24,741 bases of DNA from DUOJ01 sp041676265. GTDB taxonomy: Bacteria; Spirochaetota; Spirochaetia; Sphaerochaetales; Sphaerochaetaceae. Under the pieces are notes generated by a model. The model was not told the origin of the DNA and did not search any database. It saw nothing but the letters and a program-made list of their open reading frames with translations. Position numbers and translations under genes: made by a program. Of the stretch, positions 14,396 to 21,839 are shown one piece after another; position 1 is the stretch's first letter, and each line of letters starts with the position of its first letter. The DNA lies in assembly GCA_041676265.1 (NCBI GenBank), contig JBAYSE010000006.1, positions 1 to 24,741 on the forward strand, read 5' to 3'.

Positions 14396-15694
14396 CTATT
14401 TCTCTAACCGCGCCAGATAGCTCCGCATAATGTCTTGGCAAGAGTTTTCCGTTATTTTGACAACAACCATCTCCCGTTCTGCGCTTTCGGGAGAATCTGA
14501 GGCGTGGGCGGTATTTACCATTACATTGCTACCAAACTCGCGCCTGATAGTACCACCAGGAGCTTTGAGCGGGTCAGTAGGTCCTAAAACGTCCCTAATC
14601 TTGTTAATAGCGTTTTCTCCCTCATAAATGAGAATCATGCACTTAACTGTCCCCGGTTGGTTAAGCTCTTCAACGGGGACCTGACTGGGTCTTCTGCCGG
14701 ACATGAATTCGACTATCTGCTCAAATTGGTCCACAGCGTATTCGGTGCCTACGCTATCTATTAAGGCCTGTTCGGTCTCCTTGGAGAGCAATAATTTGAA
14801 ATGGTGCTCCAGTTCAGCTTTAGCCTTTTTCCCAAATATAGGGGCTAACTTACTTTTCAAGGCCTCTTTAACCGGCCCATAGAAATCGAGGGCCTCCCCG
14901 ACACTCATGCGATGAACTTTCATCCCAATGATTCTGAGTCCCGTACGACTAAACATATCGATGATAGTCCCCGGCTTACTGGAAGCGTAGCGCCAGTTAT
15001 CGGGTTTGATAATTACCAACGATCTCTCAATATTAAGAGAACTGGGATAGACGATATTTTCAACGATCGTCTCTTCATCAATTAGCCAATTGGCAAACAT
15101 TTTCATGTGGAGATTGGCCGTCTCTTGAAGCCGAGGAGTTAACACAGCCGGTTCAAAGTAGGAGACCTGCTCTCCATTCTCACTGTCGATAATGAGGTCT
15201 GCATAGGTATCCCTGATACTCTCACCGGTAAGAGAGTCGAGCGTGCGCCTCTCCGGATGGACAGGTCCACAAATTTCGCTAAGTTTCCGACAAGGCTCTT
15301 CGCCCTGAAAAATTAAGAGAAGGGTCCGGTGGCGCCTCCCCTGGGAGGGCACTAAATTTTGTTCAATATAAGAGGCCAACAGTTCGTTGGTCTCTTTTGT
15401 GTCACCATCGTAGTGTTGGCGAATTAATCTCGCATATTCGGTTACAAAATATTCATCGGGAGCAAACATCTGAGCACCGACGAGTTCGATATCGAGGCGT
15501 GAGAGCAGTCGTGCTAAAACTCCCCCGGTACGACTTTTAGCAATTGTGTAGGGTGTTACTAACACGTAAGAAAGACTATGTTCCATGTTCCTAAGGTACT
15601 CCTTAATGTTTCTAAAGCATGTTTCGGTAACACTATAGCGATAATAAGGTAGATTGTCCATGTTTGAGGCAGCATCACGCACGCCTGAGGCCAC
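14396..15694 (-). CDS. Two-domain nucleoside diphosphate kinase-like protein, N-terminal domain degenerate
   Basis: This 432-residue protein carries two NDK-like domains, where a normal NDK is about 140-150 residues. Domain 2 (about 224-415) keeps RSLVIIKPDN (Lys230), ILIYEGENAINKIRDVLGPTDPLKAPGGTIRREFG and the catalytic NTAHASDSPESAE with His397. It has an insertion of roughly 45-50 residues (about 280-330) before the EGENA segment. Domain 1 (about 40-190) follows the same order but has TPYT for IKPD and no histidine after its CGPVHPE...GESIRDTY segment, so it should be inactive. The first possible start is GTG at 15692-15694, inside a palindrome and without a ribosome site; an ATG at residue 12 also lacks one, so the start is uncertain. 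It may be a regulatory or scaffold nucleotide-binding protein. Confidence 0.85.
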   Translation of the reverse strand: MASGVRDAASNMDNLPYYRYSVTETCFRNIKEYLRNMEHSLSYVLVTPYTIAKSRTGGVLARLLSRLDIELVGAQMFAPDEYFVTEYARLIRQHYDGDTKETNELLASYIEQNLVPSQGRRHRTLLLIFQGEEPCRKLSEICGPVHPERRTLDSLTGESIRDTYADLIIDSENGEQVSYFEPAVLTPRLQETANLHMKMFANWLIDEETIVENIVYPSSLNIERSLVIIKPDNWRYASSKPGTIIDMFSRTGLRIIGMKVHRMSVGEALDFYGPVKEALKSKLAPIFGKKAKAELEHHFKLLLSKETEQALIDSVGTEYAVDQFEQIVEFMSGRRPSQVPVEELNQPGTVKCMILIYEGENAINKIRDVLGPTDPLKAPGGTIRREFGSNVMVNTAHASDSPESAEREMVVVKITENSCQDIMRSYLARLEK

Positions 15695-15703
15695 TTAGTG
15701 GCC
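15689..15703. promoter_or_regulatory. Perfect palindrome in the divergent NDK-like/Wzi promoter
   Basis: GGCCACT-T-AGTGGCC is a perfect 15-bp palindrome. It fills the spacer upstream of the plus-strand -10 (15708-15713) and covers the GTG candidate start of the minus-strand kinase-like gene. The position suits a repressor operator controlling both directions. No U-run follows on the plus strand, so it is not a terminator. Confidence 0.5.
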
Positions 15704-15704
15704 A

Positions 15705-15713
15705 TGTTATAAT
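15705..15713 (+). promoter_or_regulatory. Extended -10 promoter of the Wzi-like gene pair
   Basis: TGTTATAAT is an extended -10 (TGn followed by a perfect TATAAT, 15708-15713). The -35 position (CTGAGG, 15685-15690) is weak, as is common with extended -10 promoters. Initiation near 15720 would give a leader of about 40 nt. Confidence 0.65.
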
Positions 15714-15758
15714 ATTTAGGCTATCCTTGTTTTAGATAACTACTTAAAGGAGCTAATG

Positions 15759-16040
15759 ATGAAAAAAATTGCCATATTTTTTGCTTTGATGGTTTTCGCT
15801 ATTACGATTGTCTTTGCAACTAATACCCAAAAAATTCACCCTGTCGGTTCCGATGTCTACGAAGCAATCACCTATCTCTACATAAGTAATGGTTATGCCC
15901 TACCATCTACAGCCGGCCCTTGGAGCACTAACGAGCTATTAAAGTTACTGGATAAAGTTGACCGAACAAAACTGAGCAATGCCGCCCAAAGTGTTTATGA
16001 TTATGCAAAAGGAGTTCTAACAGCCGAGCCTAAACTTTAA
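15759..16040 (+). pseudogene. N-terminal fragment of a frameshifted Wzi-like outer-membrane protein
   Basis: This frame encodes 93 residues from the second of two adjacent ATGs; AAAGGAG lies six nt before it, better than for the ATG at 15756. It begins with a signal peptide (MKKIAIFFALMVFAITIVFA). The following VGSDVYEAITYLYISNGYA...GPWSTNELLKLLDKV matches the start of the intact neighbour at 17573 (SSPLYQEMDLLYILQGYSRPSSARPWSVNEASLIL). It stops at TAA (16038-16040), while the rest of the protein continues in the +1 frame. It would be an orphan secreted peptide unless the frame is shifted, corrected or misread in the assembly. Confidence 0.8.
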
Positions 16041-17562
16041 ATTCGGGTTGGAAGCGGCTTTGGAAGCTAATATACACACCGATACAGAAAATTTCACCAC
16101 CCGAAAAAGGTGGGTTAAAAATACCAACGACCGAAAGTCACTACTCGACATTAGGCTTGAAACAAACATTGCCAACTACTTCTACGGCTACTCTTCTTTT
16201 CTATTTGATGGCAGACGGTTTAACCAATTTTCCCCAACAGAGGGGCATACTTCAGCCTATTTCGGGCAAGAAGCTTTTACTACAAATCTCTTTTTTCTTT
16301 ACGGCAGTGGAATTGGGGATCTTGATTTAGGAATGCCCTACCGTGCTTTTGGCGCCCTGGGGGGAGAAGGGTGGTCTTTCCAAATTGGGCGCGATAACCT
16401 CTCTTGGGGTGCAGGGGAAACTGGTAACCTCATGTTGGGCGATCACCTCCGTTATCATGATTTGGCGCGTCTGGCCCTCTACGGTAAGAACTTCAAGTAT
16501 ACCTTAGTCACCTCGTTCTTTGCCCATCCCGACCAATATTACCCAATCCTTGATGGGAGTAAATTTACCGAACATGACCAGAGAACACCTCTGTATGGGT
16601 TAAACATGTTCCTAGGGCACCGATTAGAGTGGCGGATGTTTAAAGACAAAGTGGGATTTTCCGTATCAGAAGCTATAATGTTCCAAACTGCTAAAGACGG
16701 TACTGAGCCGTTTGATTCGGTTCTCGACCCTAGGATCTTGAATCCTTCAATGCTTTTCCACAATCTTTACATCAGGAGTAATGCCAATTCTCTCTTAACC
16801 TTTGAATTGGATTACTCTCCTATCAAATACCTCAATATCTATGGACAAATGGCTATTGACGAGTTTTATCTGCCAGGAGAGAGTCAACCGGGAGTTGCTA
16901 ATTCTGCCTTTCCGACTGCATTAGGTTATATCGCTGGTGTGAAAACGGGCGTCCCCGTAAGGAGAGGGGTTGCTTACGGCTCTCTGGAATTTGCTCTAAC
17001 CGACCCTTTCTTATACCTAAGAGATAACAACCCCAAAGGTGAGGATCAAGCGATTGGCGATTATGGGATTAACTTTATTGTCGCCCATAGGGAATATAGT
17101 GGACCAAAAATAAAACACGGGGTGACCTATTACGAAGAATTTCTGGGCTACAAGTATGGCCCCGATGCTATTGTAATCAACGCTAACGGAGGGTACAAAG
17201 AGTTTGGAAAGTGGTACGCGGAGGGGAATATTTTCTATATGCTCCATGGGACTCATGATGAATGGACGCTATGGTCAAACGTCTATAAAAATGCGAATTG
17301 GGAGGCAAACAAACCACCAATTTTAACTACCCCCACCGATAAACACTGGACAGAAAACCAAGTTGACCCCGCTGCTCACGACAACCGAGATGCTGTCAGT
17401 CAAACTTTTGTAATTGGAGTTAAAGGGGGCTATACTTTCCTCAAGGGATTTGATGTTTACGGCCAATTCGATTTTATCAACATTGTAAACCCTGGAAATA
17501 TCGCCTCTAATGCGCCAATTAGAGATTTCCAATTCTCTGTAGGGCTCTCCTACTCCCTCTAG
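16021..17562 (+). pseudogene. C-terminal part of the frameshifted Wzi-like outer-membrane beta-barrel protein
   Basis: This +1 frame is open from 16021 and encodes about 513 residues, with no ribosome site of its own at the first TTG (16048). It contains alternating beta-strand sequence, the Wzi-like block RDNLSWGAGETGNLMLGDHLRYHDLARL (given here in part: WGAGETGNLMLGDH) and a C-terminus FQFSVGLSYSL suited to an outer-membrane strand. The intact neighbour has the matching WGHGKTGNLIIGGH. Joined to the preceding fragment it would be about 600 residues. Wzi proteins bind capsule polysaccharide at the outer membrane; the actual ligand here is unknown. Strands, charge pattern and codon use still look constrained, so the break is recent, programmed or a sequencing error. 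Confidence 0.8.
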
Positions 17563-17572
17563 GAAGACTATT

Positions 17573-19222
17573 GTGAAAAAGAGATTCTTAATAATTTTGC
17601 TAATAATAGGGAGTCTCCTCTGGGCAGCTAACTCACAGGAGATCATACCCCTCTCTTCTCCTCTCTACCAAGAGATGGATTTACTCTACATCTTGCAAGG
17701 CTACTCGCGCCCCTCCAGTGCGCGCCCTTGGAGTGTAAATGAGGCATCGTTGATCCTTTCACGGGTAAAAGGAGGCTCTGAGCTCTACGCCAAAATTGCA
17801 AAGATGTTAAACCGAACAATGAGGATTAGCCTTGCCGATGGTTTCCAAGCCGATGTCTCTCTCGATTTAAATCTAGAAATGTATGTCCACAGCAACAAAG
17901 AGGAATTTAAGACCGACAGAGACTGGCTCTACAGCTTTGAAGAGCGTAAGCCTTTGCTAAAACTCAATTTTACCTTTCTTGTGGGAGACTTTTTCTACAT
18001 CTTTACCGATTTACAGTATGGGCGTAACCGCTTTACCGATCAGGATGATTTAGTCAGTGTCGGCGGTAGTAGCACTAAGGTCGTCGGTTCAATCATCGAT
18101 AACACTATGGATGAAGGAAAACTAATAAGCTCTTCATGGACTTATAGCCAACCCTTCTTAACCAATATTTTATGGCCCACCCATGATTTAGACATGCAAG
18201 TCCCTAAAAGGGCAGTGATCTCTGTGGGGGGTAATCAATGGAATTTCAATCTATCGAGGGACCGCACAGAATGGGGTCACGGAAAAACAGGGAATCTAAT
18301 TATTGGAGGGCACACCGATTTTCACGAATTTGCCAAACTAAATGTTTTTACAAATTTCTTTAAATATGAGTGGGTAAACCTCTTCTTTGAAACTAACCCC
18401 TCATACAAAGAGAGTTTAAGTGCTGATAAAGAGTTCAGGATTTTTATGGCGCATCGCTTAGAGTTTCGCCCCCATGCAAAAGTCACCTTCACCCTCTCTG
18501 AAAACATTATGTACCGAAACGACGTCTTCAGCTTTCGATACTTAAACCCGGCTTTTATTTACCACAACCTCAACTCAAGCACGATGTTTAACGCAATTGC
18601 CCATCTTGAACTAGATTACACCCCCATTAAAGGAGTGAATGTTTATGGACAATTTGCCCTAGATCAAGCTACTGCACCTAATGAGCCTGACAGTCAAGCT
18701 CCGGCTTATGGTTGGCTAGCGGGGCTAGAGTACGCTACAGGCCTCAAAAGGGGATACCTCTTAACTTCACTGGAGTTTGTCTACAATAGTCCGGCAATGT
18801 ACCGTCGTAAAGATGTCGATTTTTTAATGTTTAGACGCTACCCTACCAACATCCAAGGGAGTGGTGGGCATTTCTACTCCCATATCGATTATGTTGGTTA
18901 TAAATGGGGAGGGGACCTCCAAGCACTCCAACTTGAGGTTGTCTATAAACATCTGGGTTGGGGAGAAATTGGATTAAAACTTTTTGGACTGCGACTAGGG
19001 GAAGTTGACTATTTCACCTCTAACAGTGTAGTTAACTCCGTGAGGGAAAGGGCCCCTTCGGGCGTAGATGTTCAAGAGAAAGGGATTATTTCATTATGGG
19101 GGAAGACTGAGTCTTTCTTAAAATACCCTCACCTGTCACTCCAAGGTCAACTCGACTTTATTGGCGAGCTAGGCACAAAAGGAGACGTTCAACTCACCCT
19201 CTCTTCCAGTATTAGCTTTTAG
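17573..19222 (+). CDS. Wzi-like capsule-assembly family outer-membrane beta-barrel protein
   Basis: This 549-residue exported protein has a signal peptide (MKKRFLIILLIIGSLLWAANS), a short helical N-terminal domain (SSPLYQEMDLLYILQGYSRP, PWSVNEASLIL) and a long beta-strand-rich barrel. Wzi-like landmarks are WGHGKTGNLIIGGHTDFHEF (near 225-245) and FRYLNPAFIYHNL. It ends with phenylalanine (LTLSSSISF), typical of BamA-inserted barrels. The start is GTG (17573-17575) with AGGAAG just after the preceding gene's stop. It is a tandem paralogue of the broken gene before it. Family members organise or anchor surface polysaccharide; in a spirochaete, which usually lacks a classical capsule, it could handle another glycan. 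Its stop overlaps the convergent AsmA-like gene. Confidence 0.82.
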   Translation: MKKRFLIILLIIGSLLWAANSQEIIPLSSPLYQEMDLLYILQGYSRPSSARPWSVNEASLILSRVKGGSELYAKIAKMLNRTMRISLADGFQADVSLDLNLEMYVHSNKEEFKTDRDWLYSFEERKPLLKLNFTFLVGDFFYIFTDLQYGRNRFTDQDDLVSVGGSSTKVVGSIIDNTMDEGKLISSSWTYSQPFLTNILWPTHDLDMQVPKRAVISVGGNQWNFNLSRDRTEWGHGKTGNLIIGGHTDFHEFAKLNVFTNFFKYEWVNLFFETNPSYKESLSADKEFRIFMAHRLEFRPHAKVTFTLSENIMYRNDVFSFRYLNPAFIYHNLNSSTMFNAIAHLELDYTPIKGVNVYGQFALDQATAPNEPDSQAPAYGWLAGLEYATGLKRGYLLTSLEFVYNSPAMYRRKDVDFLMFRRYPTNIQGSGGHFYSHIDYVGYKWGGDLQALQLEVVYKHLGWGEIGLKLFGLRLGEVDYFTSNSVVNSVRERAPSGVDVQEKGIISLWGKTESFLKYPHLSLQGQLDFIGELGTKGDVQLTLSSSISF

Positions 19223-20148
19223 TTGAAGTAAATCTCTGGAAAACCCTCTTTATACCAGTTTAGGGTAAAGCCAAAGTCTCCCGGGGGAATCTCTAGTCCT
19301 AAGAACATGAAGAAGAGAGCCATCTCTGAGCGCATTTGGGGACTCAGATTCTCTATGTTTAGATTTATGGCGAGTCGCTCCTCTAAAAATGCTAGCTCTC
19401 CGCTGGCATTCATAAGGGGAGCTTTAATTAAGAGCTCTTTAAGCGAAAATCCCCCTTTGGCCTTTATGAGGTTAAAGTTGAGTTGTTCAGCTCTCCAATT
19501 AGAGGCATCCACCACCCATGGGGCTATTGAAGTCAACATCCCAAGTTCAAATTCCGGTTTACCACTAAGGGCCACTACCTGGACGCCTAACTTATCTAAA
19601 TCTTCAAACATCTCCGGTAGTTCCTTCTGGAAAGTCGCTAAGGTAGCTTTTGCGGTGAGGTTGAGAATTACCTCTTGCGCGTTAAGGGTTAGGGCCTCAG
19701 GTAAAAGGAGTTCCGGCGCTATTAGTTGGGCATCTACCTTTTCAATCACCATGCTCTCCAATTGTAACTTGTTAACTCTTACCGAAATATCGGCAGTCAG
19801 CTCTTTGAGGTTAATCTTAAACCGGTTATCGGTGTAGCTCAAAAGAGCTCCATCAATATGGAGGGTGACCGGTGTAGGGGTTTTACTCAAGGCCGCAGAA
19901 ATAAGGCGGGGGACCTTTGTTTTTACGATTATATTTTGGGCTGTTAGAGTACCATTGTCGTAGGCGAGGCCCTCTACCATGATTGCACCCTTGTGGATGG
20001 CCACTACCACCTTTTGAGCTTCGCCCCCAAGGGCTTGAGCTACAAACCGGCTCGCCACTCGATTACCCACAATTACAGTAGCCACGACCAAGAGCAGCAA
20101 AACCACAACAATTATGAGGGGGATTATTAAACTTTTTCTACTTTTCAT
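19219..20148 (-). CDS. AsmA/TamB-like membrane-anchored periplasmic protein
   Basis: This is a 309-residue protein from ATG at 20146-20148, preferred because MKSRKSLII begins a typical anchor; an in-frame GTG at 20175 would add nine uncharged residues. Neither start has a ribosome site. One transmembrane segment (about 7-30) is followed by a periplasmic domain rich in alternating beta strands (VVVAIHKGAIMVEGLAYDNG, LTAQNIIVKT, VTLHIDGALLSYTDNRFKINL). This resembles AsmA-type lipid-handling proteins, although it is much shorter than E. coli AsmA and the match is by pattern only. A role in outer-membrane lipid or envelope upkeep is an inference. The stop codon overlaps that of the Wzi-like gene by 4 nt. 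Confidence 0.6.
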   Translation of the reverse strand: MKSRKSLIIPLIIVVVLLLLVVATVIVGNRVASRFVAQALGGEAQKVVVAIHKGAIMVEGLAYDNGTLTAQNIIVKTKVPRLISAALSKTPTPVTLHIDGALLSYTDNRFKINLKELTADISVRVNKLQLESMVIEKVDAQLIAPELLLPEALTLNAQEVILNLTAKATLATFQKELPEMFEDLDKLGVQVVALSGKPEFELGMLTSIAPWVVDASNWRAEQLNFNLIKAKGGFSLKELLIKAPLMNASGELAFLEERLAINLNIENLSPQMRSEMALFFMFLGLEIPPGDFGFTLNWYKEGFPEIYFN

Positions 20149-20190
20149 AACCGTATAATACCACACTATTACCACTAAAGAATCTTTTTA

Positions 20191-20199
20191 TGCTATACT
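20191..20199 (+). promoter_or_regulatory. Extended -10 promoter of the DUF2148 gene
   Basis: TGCTATACT has the extended -10 TGn followed by TATACT (five of six consensus bases), 20 nt before the ATG at 20220. No good -35 is present. Initiation near 20206 would leave only a short leader containing the GAGGAG ribosome site. Confidence 0.5.
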
Positions 20200-20219
20200 C
20201 CCCCTCGAGGAGCCAAGGG

Positions 20220-20768
20220 ATGAGTATTACACACGATTATGAGATGAAAGAGGTTATCCTAGAAGATGTTATCAGAAGGATGGCTTTAGCGGCGAGGACA
20301 GCTCCCAAAGCACGTGGTAAAGAGACACTTTACACCGCCGGCGTTTCGAAAGAGGGGCGCTTACAACTAGCTAAACATATGCGAAAAATGGCTGAAGGGG
20401 GGCGCGGGGCACCCTTTTTTCTAAGGGATGCCGAAAATCTTGAGCATGCCGATGGACTGCTCCTTTTGGGTAGTTCTATCGACCCTATGCGATTAGAAAA
20501 TTGCGGACTATGTGGCTTTGCCAACTGCGATGAGAAAGCCCTCCATCCCAATCACCCCTGTGTTTTCAACACTGGAGACTTAGGTATAGCCATCGGCTCA
20601 GCGGTCAGTGTCGCCATGGACTGCCGGATTGACAACCGTGTTATGTTCTCTATCGGGATGGCAGCTAGGGAGTTGAGACTCTTGGGTGAAGAGGTCAGAA
20701 TCGTCTATGGCATTCCCCTCTCAATGAGCGGTTCCAACTTATTCTTTGACCGTAAGCCCAGGCAATAG
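20220..20768 (+). CDS. DUF2148 ferredoxin-domain protein (COG4739-type)
   Basis: This is a 182-residue protein from the ATG at 20220-20222, chosen because GAGGAG lies seven nt upstream; the frame is open ten codons further but that part holds the promoter -10. Cys95, Cys98, Cys103 and Cys114 (NCGLCGFANC ... HPCVFN) form a likely [4Fe-4S] site, and Cys135 is also present. The C-terminal block AIGSAVSVAMDCRIDNRVMFSIG is characteristic of DUF2148 proteins of anaerobes. Their function is unknown; an electron-transfer or radical-related role is a guess. It abuts the convergent LacI gene with no gap. Confidence 0.88.
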   Translation: MSITHDYEMKEVILEDVIRRMALAARTAPKARGKETLYTAGVSKEGRLQLAKHMRKMAEGGRGAPFFLRDAENLEHADGLLLLGSSIDPMRLENCGLCGFANCDEKALHPNHPCVFNTGDLGIAIGSAVSVAMDCRIDNRVMFSIGMAARELRLLGEEVRIVYGIPLSMSGSNLFFDRKPRQ

Positions 20769-21773
20769 TTAGCGGTTATTCATAACCTTCACTTCAGGCG
20801 GTAAGATTACATTTGCCGGAAAGTTCCCCCAGTCTCCGCTAATCCTTCTGAGGAGCAAGGAGACCACTTCACTTCCCATTTGCTCTAACGGTTGAGCCAC
20901 CGCGTAATGGCAGAAGGTGAGGAGCGGAGCATAGCTTAGGTAATCGAAACTGGCGAAAGTTAAATCTTTAACCTTATTTTCCGCGGCATAGATCGTCGCC
21001 CCTAGGTGGAGAGAATCGTTAGCAATAAAGAAGGCTTTGGGGTGGTCACGGAAACTTAAAGCCTTCTTAAGGAGTTTTTTCCCGGTAGCCAAATTCATCC
21101 CTTTGTCGTAGAGCAAAAACCGCTCTTCAACCTCTAGGTTAAACTCCTCCATGGTTTCACAGAACCCTTGAAGGCGTTCTTTGGCAGTGTAAAAAGAGGG
21201 AGGACCGCCAATATAACCAATACGGGTAAAACCCTCATCTATGAGGGCTTTCACCATAGAACGGACTCCATAGCGGTTATCGACTGTTACCGTGTCGGCC
21301 TCCAGACCATCGAGCTTTCTGTCTAAGATTATCATAGGGGTATTGTGTAAAGCCTTGGTTTTAAAATGTGCATGTTCCAAACTGGCAGGAATTATTATTA
21401 AGCCATCAACGTTACGTTCAATGAAAACCTGCAAATTCCTCTTTTCGTCTTCTAACGAGTCGTTGGAAGAGGCTATCACTACCGTATAGCCCTTCTTAGC
21501 CAGTAATTGCTCGATTACAACTAAAATTTCCATAAAGAAGTTGTTGTAGATCTCGGGTGCGATAATCCCGATTGTACGGGTTTGTCTGATTTTGAGAGAA
21601 CGGGCTACCTCGTTCCGGTTGTACCCCAACCGCTCCATAGCTTTAAGGACCCTCTCCTTGGTTGCCGGAGTAACCACACAGTTCTCGTTTAGAACACGTG
21701 AGACAGTTGCTATCGAAACACCTGCTGCCTGTGCCACTTCTCTAATAGTAACTGAATCACTAACTCTTCGCAT
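20769..21773 (-). CDS. LacI/GalR-family transcriptional regulator
   Basis: This 334-residue repressor has the LacI helix-turn-helix and hinge (TIREVAQAAGVSIATVSRVL at 9-28, then GYNRNEVARSLK) and a periplasmic-binding-protein-like sensor domain (TIGIIAPEIYNNFFMEI, DGLIIIPAS, RIGYIGGPPSFYTAKERLQGF, FIANDSLHLGATIYA). AGAGGAT lies about five nt before the ATG. It is in the same orientation as the CUT2 ABC genes and lies directly after their terminator, so it is the natural regulator of that system, with the imported sugar or its phosphate as effector. Its operator would be upstream of the ATPase gene or of an earlier gene, outside the window. Confidence 0.95.
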   Translation of the reverse strand: MRRVSDSVTIREVAQAAGVSIATVSRVLNENCVVTPATKERVLKAMERLGYNRNEVARSLKIRQTRTIGIIAPEIYNNFFMEILVVIEQLLAKKGYTVVIASSNDSLEDEKRNLQVFIERNVDGLIIIPASLEHAHFKTKALHNTPMIILDRKLDGLEADTVTVDNRYGVRSMVKALIDEGFTRIGYIGGPPSFYTAKERLQGFCETMEEFNLEVEERFLLYDKGMNLATGKKLLKKALSFRDHPKAFFIANDSLHLGATIYAAENKVKDLTFASFDYLSYAPLLTFCHYAVAQPLEQMGSEVVSLLLRRISGDWGNFPANVILPPEVKVMNNR

Positions 21774-21783
21774 AACATCCTCT

Positions 21784-21810
21784 AAAAAGGGGTCCGCCGA
21801 TGCAGACCCC
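21784..21810 (-). terminator. Rho-independent terminator of the CUT2 ABC transporter operon
   Basis: On the minus strand, GGGGTC (21805-21810) pairs with GACCCC (21789-21794). Inner T·G, G-C and C-G pairs extend the stem to nine pairs with an ATCG loop, followed by TTTTT (21784-21788). It lies 29 nt after the binding-protein stop codon and just before the LacI ribosome site, so LacI expression would depend on read-through or its own promoter. Confidence 0.92.
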
Positions 21811-21839
21811 TATGCTCATAACTAGAGATCTACTCACAA

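Noticed and set aside
16036..16040. Programmed prfB-like frameshifting as a firm call
   Set aside because: CTT TAA looks similar, but the Shine-Dalgarno-like stimulator a few nt upstream, and the TGA stop, are missing.
19307..19837. Plus-strand 176-codon frame opposite the AsmA-like gene
   Set aside because: Its low-complexity serine/leucine/alanine composition is that of an antisense shadow; the minus-strand frame has a membrane anchor and beta-strand pattern.
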